64,000 bases of DNA from Bradyrhizobium elkanii WSM2783 (GTDB taxonomy: Bacteria; Pseudomonadota; Alphaproteobacteria; Rhizobiales; Xanthobacteraceae): assembly GCF_000472865.1 (NCBI RefSeq), contig NZ_AXAP01000003.1, forward strand, positions 1 to 64,000. The letters are read 5' to 3'. Shown here piece after piece: positions 34,886 to 43,258 of the stretch. The translations under genes and the position numbers were made by a program. The stretch's first letter is position 1. Each line of letters starts with the position of its first letter. The notes beneath the pieces were generated by a model. The model saw only the letters and a list, made by a program, of their open reading frames with translations. It was not told the DNA's origin and did no database searches.

Positions 34886-36174
34886 GGTCGTCCTCCCATG
34901 CCGCTGGTCGACGATGTCTCCTGCGCGCTGCCACCTTGCGAAAAGCCCTTCAGCGCCGCCTTGAGGTTGCTCTCGGCGTCGATCAGGAAATTGGCCGAGG
35001 TCACGACGATGTCGTCTTCGCTGACACCCTCCGTGATCTCGACATAGCCGCCGCCGCGATGTCCGACCTTGACCTCGCGCGGCTCGAACCGGCCGCCGCC
35101 CTTGTCGATGATGACGGTCTGCCGGTTGCCGGTGTCGAGCACAGAGCTGTCGGGTACGGCGATCACGGGGTTCTGGCTGCCGACTTCGATCTCGGCATCG
35201 ACATACATGTCGGGAAGCAGCGCGAGGTCGGCATTGTCGAGTTCGATCCGGAGGCGGACGGTGCGCGTCTCCCGGTTGACCTGCGGATAGATCACGCTGA
35301 CCTTGCCGGCGAAAGCGCGGCCCGGAAAGCTGCGGGCACGCACGGTGACGGGCTGGCCGACCGCGACGCCGCCGACATCGCGTTCCGCCACGTCGACCAC
35401 CGCCCAGACCAGCGAGGTGTCGGCAACACGAAACAGCACGTCGCCGGGCTGCGCACGCATGCCCTCGATCGCATTGCGTTCCAGCACGATGCCGTCGCGC
35501 GGCGCCGACCATTCGATCACGATCGGGACGGCCTTGGTCTTTTCCATCGTCGCGATGGCGGCTTCCGGCACGTCGAGATTCATCAGCCGCTGCCGCGAGC
35601 CGCGGCCATAGCTTTCGATCGTCGCCGTGGTCTTCGAGGTGATGGTGGCGAGATATTCGGCGGCGGCCGATGAGACCGCCGGGCTATAGATCTCCATCAG
35701 CGGCTGGCCTTTTGTCACCCGGCTGCCGGTGGTCACATTGGCGACCTTCTGCACATAGCTTTCGGCGCGCATGGCGATGACGGAGACGCGGCGCTCGTCG
35801 AGCTGGATCGTGCCGGGCGCGCGCACCAATGTGCTGACGATATGGAGCATCACCGGCTCGGACTTGACGCCGGTGCGCTGGATCCGGCCCGGCGACAGCC
35901 TGATCGAGCCGTCGTCGGTCTCCTCGCCGTCGTAGACGGGGATGTAGTCCATCCCCATCGAGTCCTTCTTCGGCGTCGGCGAGGTATCCGGCAGCCCCAT
36001 CGGGTTGCGGTAGTATTTGATCTTGCGGGCGTTCGCAGGCGCGCCGCTTTCGGCGGCGACCGCGTGCGAGACGGTGTAAGGCGCGAGCTTCGACGGAAGT
36101 CCGCCGGCGAAAATGGCAAGACCCGCCGCTGCGAAGGTCGCAGCGGCGGCGCCGATCAGAATCGCGCGGGTCAT
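34882..36174 (-). CDS. cusB: CusB-like membrane fusion protein
   Basis: The 430-residue periplasmic adaptor links CusA to an outer-membrane channel. It has an N-terminal anchor helix and then a heavy-metal-binding domain (about 50-82: KIKYYRNPMGLPDTSPTPKK, DSMGMDYIPVY). The lipoyl/beta-barrel parts include SYVQKVANVTTGSRVTKGQPL and the C-terminal VVTSANFLIDAESNL typical of CusB. It overlaps both neighbours by ATGA, so translation of the three genes is coupled. Confidence 0.92.
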   Translation of the reverse strand: MTRAILIGAAAATFAAAGLAIFAGGLPSKLAPYTVSHAVAAESGAPANARKIKYYRNPMGLPDTSPTPKKDSMGMDYIPVYDGEETDDGSIRLSPGRIQRTGVKSEPVMLHIVSTLVRAPGTIQLDERRVSVIAMRAESYVQKVANVTTGSRVTKGQPLMEIYSPAVSSAAAEYLATITSKTTATIESYGRGSRQRLMNLDVPEAAIATMEKTKAVPIVIEWSAPRDGIVLERNAIEGMRAQPGDVLFRVADTSLVWAVVDVAERDVGGVAVGQPVTVRARSFPGRAFAGKVSVIYPQVNRETRTVRLRIELDNADLALLPDMYVDAEIEVGSQNPVIAVPDSSVLDTGNRQTVIIDKGGGRFEPREVKVGHRGGGYVEITEGVSEDDIVVTSANFLIDAESNLKAALKGFSQGGSAQETSSTSGMGGRP

Positions 36175-36578
36175 TTCTGCGCCGTGACGACGAGCTTGTT
36201 TTCGACCGCGCCGGTTTCGCCCTGCACCTTGGCGCCGAGCGAAAGCTGCCAGCGGCCGGCCATGCCCAGGGTGGCCTTGAACTTGTACAGTCCTGGCTCG
36301 CCGCCGGGCACGGCGGTGACCTTGGTCGCCATCTCCTGCATGCCGTCAGGCGCCATATCCAGCCGTGTGGCGAAGATCACGGCATCCGGCACCGGCTTGC
36401 CGGTCTTCTTGTTGACCAGCCGAACCGTGATGATCTTGTCTGCTCCCGCCTGGACGGTCTGATCGACCAGCTGGAATTCGTAATCCTTGATCTCGGCCCG
36501 CGCGGTGCCGGCCGTGCCCAGCATGGCCATGCCGATGAGCGCTGCCGAGACGGCGCGCCTGGTGTTGAACGATTTCAT
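36171..36578 (-). CDS. FixH/YtkA-like exported protein
   Basis: This is a 135-residue product with a signal peptide (MKSFNTRRAVSAALIGMAMLG ... ARA). It is followed by one immunoglobulin-like domain with VDQTVQAGADKIITVRLVNKKTGKPV and GLYKFKATLGMAGRWQLSLG, the FixH/YtkA pattern. Proteins of this family are linked to copper delivery or cation transport. GAGG lies upstream of the ATG at 36578. The stop overlaps the cusB start. Confidence 0.8.
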   Translation of the reverse strand: MKSFNTRRAVSAALIGMAMLGTAGTARAEIKDYEFQLVDQTVQAGADKIITVRLVNKKTGKPVPDAVIFATRLDMAPDGMQEMATKVTAVPGGEPGLYKFKATLGMAGRWQLSLGAKVQGETGAVENKLVVTAQK

Positions 36579-36679
36579 TTTTCCATTCCTCGAAGTGCTT
36601 TGGTGTTGCTGCTCGCGCAGCACGTGTCATCCGCGCGGCGTCTCAAGCCACGCGGCAGCGCTCGGCGCCGTGACGCCGG

Positions 36680-37039
36680 TCAGGCCAAAGTTCGAGGGGG
36701 CTGGTCGGGAGGCGGGCGCGCCAGCCCGTCTGCGATGATGTCGTTGAGCGGACGGAGCTGTTCGCCCGGCCGTCGGATCACGTCCACCATGCTGGTCGAT
36801 GGGCCGGCCAGCATGACCTGCATCATGCAGATCGCAACCAGCGGACAATCCTGGCAAGCCGGACTCTTCTCTTTGTCCGGGCAGCAGGGCATGTCCGCCA
36901 TGTCCTGATCGTCCGCCATCTGCATGCCAGCGGACGACAGCATATGCTCCGCCGCTGCCGGGGTGGCGAGCGGCGCCAGGGTCAGGCTTGCCGTCACCAG
37001 CAGCGCGACCAGGAGCTTGAGCAGTTGGCGGATATCCAT
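36680..37039 (-). CDS. Cys/Met/Asp-rich exported protein of the copper operon
   Basis: The 119-residue product has a signal peptide (MDIRQLLKLLVALLVTASLTLA). It then carries a short cluster of likely metal ligands: MQMADDQDMADMPCCPDKEK, CQDCP and CMMQVM. The pattern suggests soft-metal binding in the periplasm; no known domain is recognised. It lies between cusF and the FixH-like gene with spacers of about 80 and 100 bases. Confidence 0.7.
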   Translation of the reverse strand: MDIRQLLKLLVALLVTASLTLAPLATPAAAEHMLSSAGMQMADDQDMADMPCCPDKEKSPACQDCPLVAICMMQVMLAGPSTSMVDVIRRPGEQLRPLNDIIADGLARPPPDQPPRTLA

Positions 37040-37120
37040 AAGCCTAGTTTCTCACAAGTGGCCTGTCGCTGGAAGGTCCCGTCCTTCAAAAATTGCGGCG
37101 CCGCTTCCGGCCTGTTACGT

Positions 37121-37423
37121 TCATTTCACTTTCTGCAACTTCGTCACCGTATAGCCTGATGCGGCTTCTTCGGCCTCGAACTGCACCTTCTCGCCAACCT
37201 TCACCTGCTTCAGCATGGCGGCGTCCTTGACGCGGTAGACCATGGTCATTGGTTCATCCATGCCAAGGCTTTTGGCCGGGCCGTGCTTGAGGGTGATCTT
37301 GCCGGCGCCCTCGTCGATCTTCTTGACCTCGCCGTTGATTGCACCGCTCTGCGCGGAGGCCGCCTGCGCCAGCAGGCTGGTCGCGAATGCCGCCGCTGCG
37401 GCCATGCGGATGATCCCGTTCAT
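37121..37423 (-). CDS. cusF: CusF-like periplasmic copper-binding protein
   Basis: The 100-residue product has a signal peptide and a single small beta-barrel domain (GEVKKIDEGAGKITLKHGPA, SLGMDEPMTMVYRVKD). His and the MTM Met pair match CusF Cu(I) ligands, but the position of the copper-capping Trp of E. coli CusF reads Met here (GMDEP). It would pass copper to CusB. AGGAG precedes the ATG at 37423. Confidence 0.85.
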   Translation of the reverse strand: MNGIIRMAAAAAFATSLLAQAASAQSGAINGEVKKIDEGAGKITLKHGPAKSLGMDEPMTMVYRVKDAAMLKQVKVGEKVQFEAEEAASGYTVTKLQKVK

Positions 37424-37443
37424 TGTTGTTCTCCTCTCGTTGC

Positions 37444-37905
37444 TCATTTCACGGTGATGCGGCCGACCATGCCGTAGTCGCGGTGATCGGGGATCAGGCA
37501 GGCATATTCGAAGCTGCCGGCATGAGTGAATTTCCAGACGATCTCGGCCGATTTCTTCGGTGCGAGGCGGACGCCGTTGGGATCATCGTGCTCCATGTGC
37601 GGGTGCTTCTTCATCACCTCGGCGTGCTTCAAATTCTCCGTCGTGGTGGCGAGGAGGAATTCGTGATCCTCCTTGCCGACGTTGCGGATCACGAAACGGA
37701 CCTGCTCGCCGCGCTTGACCTCGATGTTGGCCGGCTTGAACGCCATCTCGCTCATCTCGACCTCGATCGTGCGCGACGGCTTGTTCGGATTGCCAGGTTC
37801 GCCGGCTGCATAGGATGAGTGGCCGTGCTGTTCATGGGCGAACGCGGCGGCAGCAGCGGTTGCAAGCGCGATCAGCGCGAGACCAGTCGTGGTGATCTTC
37901 TTCAT
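37444..37905 (-). CDS. Cupredoxin-domain periplasmic copper protein
   Basis: The 153-residue protein has a signal peptide (MKKITTTGLALIALATAAAAAFA) and a His-rich start (HEQHGHSS). The cupredoxin fold has the type 1 copper ligands His in GKEDHEF and Cys-His-Met in YACLIPDHRDYGM. It could carry electrons or copper for the multicopper oxidase encoded just upstream in the same direction. AAGGAAATTCCG precedes the ATG. Confidence 0.88.
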   Translation of the reverse strand: MKKITTTGLALIALATAAAAAFAHEQHGHSSYAAGEPGNPNKPSRTIEVEMSEMAFKPANIEVKRGEQVRFVIRNVGKEDHEFLLATTTENLKHAEVMKKHPHMEHDDPNGVRLAPKKSAEIVWKFTHAGSFEYACLIPDHRDYGMVGRITVK

Positions 37906-37952
37906 CGGAATTTCCTTCAAGGGTTTCTTCTGGGTGAGACGCCGGCGCATCG

Positions 37953-39331
37953 TTACATCTTCATGTTCATGCCCTTCATCGGTTTGTTGCCGCCGCGGCG
38001 GCCAGTCGGCGCTGCCGTCGCCGGCGATGTCTGCCGTGCGGGCGCGGCGTCGGGCATCTCCACCTCATAGGCGACGGTGCCGGGCGGATGCTGGTAGGGA
38101 CCGGGATCGCGATAATCGTCGCGCGCGAGCCCCTCGCGGATCTTCATCACCGTGAACATGCCCCCATTTCCAGCGGGCCGAACGGGCCGTTGCCGGTCAT
38201 CATCGGGAGCGTGTTGTCCGGCGCGGGCATCTCCATGTTGCCCATCGCCATGCCGGTCGAGCCCATCACCATCGCATCTGGCGCGAGCCTGCCGACGGCC
38301 TTCGCGAGATCCTTGCGCGACACGCCGATGAAGTTGCGCATGTCGTGGCCCATCGCGTTCATGGTGTGGTGCGACTTGTGGCAATGGAACGCCCAGTCGC
38401 CAGGATTGTCGGCGAGCACATCGAATACGCGCACCGCCCCGACGGGTACATCGGTGGTCGTCTCCGGATATTGCGCGCTCTCCGGAATCCATCCACCATC
38501 GGTGGAGGTCACGTAAAACTTGTGGCCGTGCAGATGGATCGGGTGATTGGTCATCGAGAGATTGCCGATCCGCACCCGCACCTTGTCGCCAAGTCGCACC
38601 GGCAGCGGATCGATACCGGGGAAGACGCGGCTGTTCCAGGTCCACATGTTGAAGTCGGTCATCTCGTTGACCTTCGGCAGGTAGGTGCCGGGGTCGATGA
38701 GATAGGTGCTCATGACGAAGACGAAGTCGCGGTCGACGGGACGGAAGGCGGGATCGCGCGGGTGCACCACGATCATGCCCATCATGCCCATTGCCATCTG
38801 CACCATCTCGTCGGAATGCGGGTGGTACATGAAGGTGCCGCTGTGCTTCAGCTCGAACTCGTAAACGAAGGTTTTTCCCGGTTTGATGTGCGGCTGCGAT
38901 AGCCCGCCGACGCCGTCCATGCCCGAGGGCAGGATCATGCCGTGCCAGTGCACGGAGGTATGCTCCGGCAATCTGTTGGTGACGAAGATGCGGACCTTGT
39001 CGCCCTCGACGGCCTCGATGGTCGGGCCCGGCGACTGGCCGTTATAGCCCCAGAGATTGGCCTTCATGCCGTCGGCGAATTCGCGCACCACCGGCTCGGC
39101 GACGAGATGGAATTCCTTCCATTCGCCGTTCATGCGCCAGGGAAGCGACCAACCGTTCAGCGTTACGACGGGCCGGTAGTCCGGTCCCGAAGTTGGATGG
39201 AGTGGCGGCTGCGAGGTCGCTTTGTCCATGGTCGGTGCCTCGGGAATGGCGGCGGCCTGCACGCGGCCAGCAACGGCGCCGGCGCCGACGAGAGCTGCGG
39301 TGCCCAGGAATCCTCTGCGTGAAAACATCAT
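37953..39331 (-). pseudogene. CopA-like multicopper oxidase with a single-base frameshift near the 3' end
   Basis: The main frame runs 39331-38147 (394 residues). It has a Tat signal (SRRGFLGT) and the copper motifs HWHG, HPH, HPIHLHGH and HCHKSHHTM, typical of periplasmic Cu(I)/phenol oxidases of the CopA type. A Met-rich tail follows. At the G run read from 38165-38161 the frame shifts, giving ACSR and a stop. One added G would restore EMGGMFTVMKIREGLARD and a reading frame to 37953 (459 residues), ending MKGMNMKM. All copper motifs precede the shift, so the product may still work. This is a true frameshift or a homopolymer sequencing error. Confidence 0.88.
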
Positions 39332-39341
39332 TTCCCTCCAG

Positions 39342-40775
39342 TCAGTGAGCGCCGGCCGTCGGTGCGGCTGCGGAAGCTGTCGTCGTTGGGCTTTCCCTTA
39401 ATCCCGATCCGCCGCCGTTGATGGCGGTCTGCAGGTCGGATTGCGCCAGAAAGAATGCCCTTTTGGCGTCGATCGCAGCGCGGAGCGAGGCGAGGCGCTG
39501 GCGCGCCTCGGTGAGCAGCGCGAACACGTCGACCTGCATGCTGGAGAAGCGCAACTGCATTTCTTCCGTGATGATCTGGCGCAGTGGCAAAATCTCACGC
39601 TGATAGTGGGTGGCGATGTCGTAGCTCGAGCGGTAGGTGCGATAGGCATCGCGAGCTTCCGAGCGAACATTGACCGCCCTCTCGGTCAGCCGATTGAAGG
39701 CGAAATTGTAGGTCTCCGCCGCCTGGCGGACACGCACCTCGCCGCCGTCGAACACCGGGATCTGGAATTGAACGTCAAAGCCGCGCTCCCGGAACGGCGG
39801 ATTTTCCGGGTCGCGGGTGCGCTTCTCGATGCCGGCGAGGTCGAGCAGCGTGACGAATCGCGTCGCCTCGGTGAGGTCGAGTGCCTTTGCCAAGGCAATA
39901 AGCTCCATGCGCGCGATCTGCAGGTCGATGCGGTGCGCAACCGCGTCGGCTTCGATCGAGGGCAAGGTTTGTGGACGTCGCGGCAAGGCCGGAAGCTTGT
40001 CCGGAATCTTGAAGTTGAGATCGTCGTCCCACAGTCCCATCAGGCGCGAAAGCCGTTCGCGGTCGCTTCCCGCCTCCTGCCGTGCGGTGGCAAGGTCTGC
40101 CGTGGTCTCCGCGTAAAATACCTGCTCGCGCGCCTGATCGAGCTTGTTGAGCGCGCCGGTCTCGCCGAGTCTTCTCGCTAGTTGCGCGGTTGATTCCGCC
40201 GTCGATTTTGCATCGGTAAGCAGGCCGACCATCTCGTTGGCGGCTAGGCTGCGGAAGTAGGCGCGCCGGACATCGGCGGCGAGTCGAAGCGTTTCAAGCG
40301 CGGCGCGCAATTGTGCTTGCCGAAAACGCTCACGCGCGATGTCGGAGCGGAATGGCAATGTAGCCAGTGCCAGGATGTCGCCGACCACCTGGCGTTCGAC
40401 CTCGCTCGCACCGTTGCCGCTGATACGCGAGATCGAGAAGACGGGATTGGGCGGCAGGCTCTGCTCGACGAGGTCGGCCTCGGCGAGTGCCAACTCGTTA
40501 TAGGCGGCCTGCAGCCCCTTGTTGCTGAGCAAGGCGACCTGCACTGCGGCATCGGTCGTCAATGGGCGCGAAAGCAGGCGGCGGATCGTGCCGCGAATCC
40601 GTTCGGCATCATCGGCGGAGCGCAGGGATGCGATATCCTTGCCGATGGTCTGTTCCGTCGCGGTGGCGACGACCGTCATGCCGCTGTCGGGCGAGAAAGA
40701 GGCGCAGGCGGAAAGGACGGCCCCGGCCATCAGCAACAGGCCAATCGCAGGACCACGGATGGCAACCTGAATCAT
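39342..40775 (-). CDS. TolC-family outer-membrane channel lipoprotein (CusC-like)
   Basis: The 477-residue protein has a lipoprotein signal with lipobox LSAC and two long alpha-helical repeats typical of outer membrane efflux channels (AYNELALAEADLVEQSLPPNP; AETYNFAFNRLTERAVN). It would form the exit duct for the CusAB pump encoded downstream. It lies 10 bases before the multicopper oxidase gene and overlaps the upstream lipoprotein stop by ATGA. Confidence 0.9.
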   Translation of the reverse strand: MIQVAIRGPAIGLLLMAGAVLSACASFSPDSGMTVVATATEQTIGKDIASLRSADDAERIRGTIRRLLSRPLTTDAAVQVALLSNKGLQAAYNELALAEADLVEQSLPPNPVFSISRISGNGASEVERQVVGDILALATLPFRSDIARERFRQAQLRAALETLRLAADVRRAYFRSLAANEMVGLLTDAKSTAESTAQLARRLGETGALNKLDQAREQVFYAETTADLATARQEAGSDRERLSRLMGLWDDDLNFKIPDKLPALPRRPQTLPSIEADAVAHRIDLQIARMELIALAKALDLTEATRFVTLLDLAGIEKRTRDPENPPFRERGFDVQFQIPVFDGGEVRVRQAAETYNFAFNRLTERAVNVRSEARDAYRTYRSSYDIATHYQREILPLRQIITEEMQLRFSSMQVDVFALLTEARQRLASLRAAIDAKRAFFLAQSDLQTAINGGGSGLRESPTTTASAAAPTAGAH

Positions 40776-41071
40776 CGTTGCGGTTCCTGCCGTTGTCGCG
40801 GGGCGACATCCTCGTTGCGCTCGCGCCAGGGCGCCGGCGTCGCGGGACGCAGGCTCGTATAAGGTGCGATCGTCGAGCGGTAGCTGACGCTTGCGACGCG
40901 CGCGGCGGGATCGGCCGGGTCGGGGGTAGCAAGCCGCGTTGTCGCAGGCTGGCAGCCCGCGGCTGTAACGGCGATGGCGGCGATGAGCGTGCCGACCGCG
41001 AGAGTCGACGGGAAATGGCGTCCGTCCGTCGTACCAACGGCTGCGGACTTCGCCCCTGATAGCGAAGACAT
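40772..41071 (-). CDS. Small lipoprotein of the copper operon
   Basis: The 99-residue product has a late signal segment (STLAVGTLIAAIAVTAAGC) with a lipobox Cys at about residue 40. A short hydrophilic tail rich in Pro, Arg and Gln follows. The ATG at 41071 was preferred over 41101 because AGGA stands nine bases upstream. It shares an ATGA overlap with the TolC gene. No family is recognised. Confidence 0.65.
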   Translation of the reverse strand: MSSLSGAKSAAVGTTDGRHFPSTLAVGTLIAAIAVTAAGCQPATTRLATPDPADPAARVASVSYRSTIAPYTSLRPATPAPWRERNEDVAPRQRQEPQR

Positions 41072-41146
41072 CAATGGATTCCTGATCTGTGCATGAATCA
41101 CGGGCGCGCGCGCGATTCCGCGCGGCGCCTACGTCGTCACGTCAGC

Positions 41147-41608
41147 TCAGGCGTTGGGTGGACGATAGGGCAGAGGGGGCGCCGTATCGTGCAGGCGCTG
41201 GTAGATTTCCGAGACGGAGGTCGATATCGGCTGCGTGGGCTTCGCGATGCTGGGCAAATCGGCCGTCATCGCGGAAAGGCATAGCATGGCGCAACACGGT
41301 CCTGGCGAGGTCTTGCCGTCATGCTTGTGCTTGAAGTCGCCGCTGTCGGCCTGATGGGCGGCGTGCGCGCCGCCATGTTCGTGCGAGCCTTGCTCGTGAA
41401 AGCCTTGCTCATGAAAGCCTTGCTCATGAAAGCCTTGGCCGGCACCGGCATGCGCGTCGGCGACCGCCAGCGCCACCTCGGCCGGCAGCCCACATGCGGG
41501 ATTGCCCACCGCAAGTGCGGCCCCCGGCGCAAGCACGCAAAACAGGTAGAGCAGGGCGATCAACCACCCTGCCTTGGCCCGTTGCGGTTTCGTCAAGCGT
41601 ACGAACAT
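41147..41608 (-). CDS. His-rich exported protein with HEQGF repeats (probable metal binder)
   Basis: The 153-residue product has a signal or anchor segment (AGWLIALLYLFCVLAPGAALA). The middle is made of GFHEQ-type pentapeptide repeats followed by HEHGGAHAAHQ and KHKHDGK, and a CCAMLCLSAM motif. The His and Cys density suggests binding of copper, zinc or nickel. It is the first gene of the minus-strand copper run, 75 bases before the lipoprotein gene. No family is recognised. Confidence 0.7.
   Translation of the reverse strand: MFVRLTKPQRAKAGWLIALLYLFCVLAPGAALAVGNPACGLPAEVALAVADAHAGAGQGFHEQGFHEQGFHEQGSHEHGGAHAAHQADSGDFKHKHDGKTSPGPCCAMLCLSAMTADLPSIAKPTQPISTSVSEIYQRLHDTAPPLPYRPPNA
41383..41437. 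repeat. 15-base tandem repeat coding for HEQGF units
   Basis: Units of the form GAAAGCCTTGCTCAT at 41398 and 41413, with diverged units on both sides (from 41383 and 41428), encode successive GFHEQ pentapeptides on the minus strand. The near-identity of the bases points to recent slippage, so unit number may vary between strains. Confidence 0.85.
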
Positions 41609-41737
41609 CGTCGGCAAAGTATCGCCAATCGCCGGCTTCGCCAAGGTGCCGGCAACATCATTCTGCGCTGAGCGACGATCCCGATCGCGGTTAAACGCGC
41701 TAGATGCCGGTTCGTTGGCTATCCCGGCGGTTTCCGC

Positions 41738-43036
41738 ATGCCCAATATTTCGCCAAAGCGCTTGACCGGGAGGCAATTCGCGACGAAGTTTGGCCTCGCC
41801 GTGGAAATTCCTTCTCAGATCAGCCCAAATCCGGACCAGTTCATTCCCGATTCGCGCCAGTCGTGGCTGCGGCTCGCTGTCGCCGTGGTGATCGGAGCGC
41901 TCGGCAGCGTCGGCATGTGGTCCGTGGTGGTGGCGCTGCCGGTGGTGCAGGGGGATTTCGCCGCCACGCGAGGGACCGCCTCGCTCGCATTCACCCTCGT
42001 CATGATCGGCTTCGGCTCGGGCGGGGTTTTGACCGGCAAGATCACCGATCGCTACGGCATCGTCACCGCGATCGGGCTCGGGATCGGCATCCTCGGGCTC
42101 GGCTATATTGGCGCCGGCTACTCGCCGTCGATCTGGTCGTTCATCCTGTTTCATTTCGCGATCGGACTGTCGTCATCGGCGACCTTCGGGCCGTTGATGG
42201 CGGAAGCCTCGCACTGGTTCGACCGCTACCGCGGGCTAGCGGTCGCGATCGCCGCCAGCGGCAACTATATCGGCGGCACGATCTGGCCGCCGCTGGTGAA
42301 TCTCGGCATGCAGCAGTTCGGCTGGCGCGCCACGCATGTCGCGATCGGCATCTTCACCGCGGTCGCGATGACAGTCGCGCTGTTGGTGCTGCGGCGCCTG
42401 ACGGGCGCGGCGAGCCGGCGCAGCCATCTCAACGCGGCGCCGCCGCGCGTCAATGTGCGGCTCTCCACCAACGCGCTGACGGCGATCCTGTCGCTGGCGG
42501 CGATCGCCTGCTGCGTGGCGATGGCGATGCCGCAGGTGCATATCGTCGCCTATTGCGGCGATCTCGGCTATGGTGTGGCGCGCGGCGCCGAGATGCTGTC
42601 GCTGATGCTCGGCTTCGGCATCATCAGCCGCATCGGCTCGGGCTTCCTCGCCGACCGGATCGGCGGCATCCGTACGCTGCTGATCGGCTCGGTCGCTCAG
42701 GGCACGGCGCTGCTGTTCTATTTGTTCTTCGACAGCCTGACCTCGCTCTACATCATCTCGGCGATGTTCGGCCTGTTCCAGGGCGGCATCGTGCCGAGCT
42801 ACGCCATCATCATCCGCGAGGCGATGCCGGCCGCGGAGGCCGCCACCCGCGTAGGCATCGTGATCTTCGCCTCCGTACTCGGCATGTCGCTGGGCGGCTA
42901 TATTTCCGGCGTGATCTTCGATGCCGCCGGCTCCTACGCCGCCGCCTTCGCCAACGGGCTCGCCTGGAACGCGCTCAACGTCACCATCATGCTGATGCTG
43001 CTGATCCGCTCGCGGCAGCGGCTGGCGATGGCCTAG
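41738..43036 (+). CDS. MFS transporter (monocarboxylate/oxalate type)
   Basis: The 432-residue protein has twelve membrane helices starting at LRLAVAVVIGALGSVGMWSVVVALP, the loop motif GKITDRYGI and the second-half equivalent GFLADRIGGIRTLL. The pattern resembles the OFA/monocarboxylate branch. An N-terminal extension of about 40 residues is polar, and a later start is possible. It is divergent from the His-rich gene; its substrate is unknown. Confidence 0.85.
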   Translation: MPNISPKRLTGRQFATKFGLAVEIPSQISPNPDQFIPDSRQSWLRLAVAVVIGALGSVGMWSVVVALPVVQGDFAATRGTASLAFTLVMIGFGSGGVLTGKITDRYGIVTAIGLGIGILGLGYIGAGYSPSIWSFILFHFAIGLSSSATFGPLMAEASHWFDRYRGLAVAIAASGNYIGGTIWPPLVNLGMQQFGWRATHVAIGIFTAVAMTVALLVLRRLTGAASRRSHLNAAPPRVNVRLSTNALTAILSLAAIACCVAMAMPQVHIVAYCGDLGYGVARGAEMLSLMLGFGIISRIGSGFLADRIGGIRTLLIGSVAQGTALLFYLFFDSLTSLYIISAMFGLFQGGIVPSYAIIIREAMPAAEAATRVGIVIFASVLGMSLGGYISGVIFDAAGSYAAAFANGLAWNALNVTIMLMLLIRSRQRLAMA

Positions 43037-43122
43037 GCCTACCATCCTTTCGGATTTGATCGAGCGCAAAGCGCTGTGGCGGCAATCCGCTAGCTTTTCT
43101 CCATCAGCCACGGAGAGAAGCC

Positions 43123-43224
43123 ATGACCCTCGATACCATCCTGGTCGTTATTGGCGTGACGGCGATATTCGTGACGATCGCTGCGGCCATCGCCTGGGGC
43201 GACAAGCAGACCCGGAATCTGTGA
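43123..43224 (+). CDS. 33-residue single-span membrane peptide
   Basis: The peptide starts MTLDTILVVIGVTAIFVTIA and ends WGDKQTRNL. It is one hydrophobic helix with a short charged C-terminus. GGAGAGAAG stands a few bases before the ATG. It lies 86 bases after the MFS stop, perhaps on the same transcript, and just before the convergent XRE regulator. The function is unknown; similar micro-proteins are, as I recall, widespread in Bradyrhizobium. Confidence 0.65.
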   Translation: MTLDTILVVIGVTAIFVTIAAAIAWGDKQTRNL

Positions 43225-43258
43225 GGCGCCGCGCGGCGTCCGCCAGGTTCAGAATGTC

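Noticed and set aside
34886..35512. In-frame extension of cusA by about 209 residues upstream of 34885
   Set aside because: The extension lies wholly inside cusB on the same strand in another frame and has no family similarity. The ATG at 34885 has GGAGGA upstream and an ATGA overlap with cusB.
41609..41737. CueR/MerR-type copper operator upstream of the copper run
   Set aside because: An ACCTTGGCGAAGCCGG stretch was examined, but it lacks the CCTTCC-type dyad with the required long spacer, so no operator is claimed.
41609..42154. In-frame extension of the His-rich gene
   Set aside because: The upstream residues are a shadow of the MFS gene on the other strand. The signal peptide begins just after the ATG at 41608.
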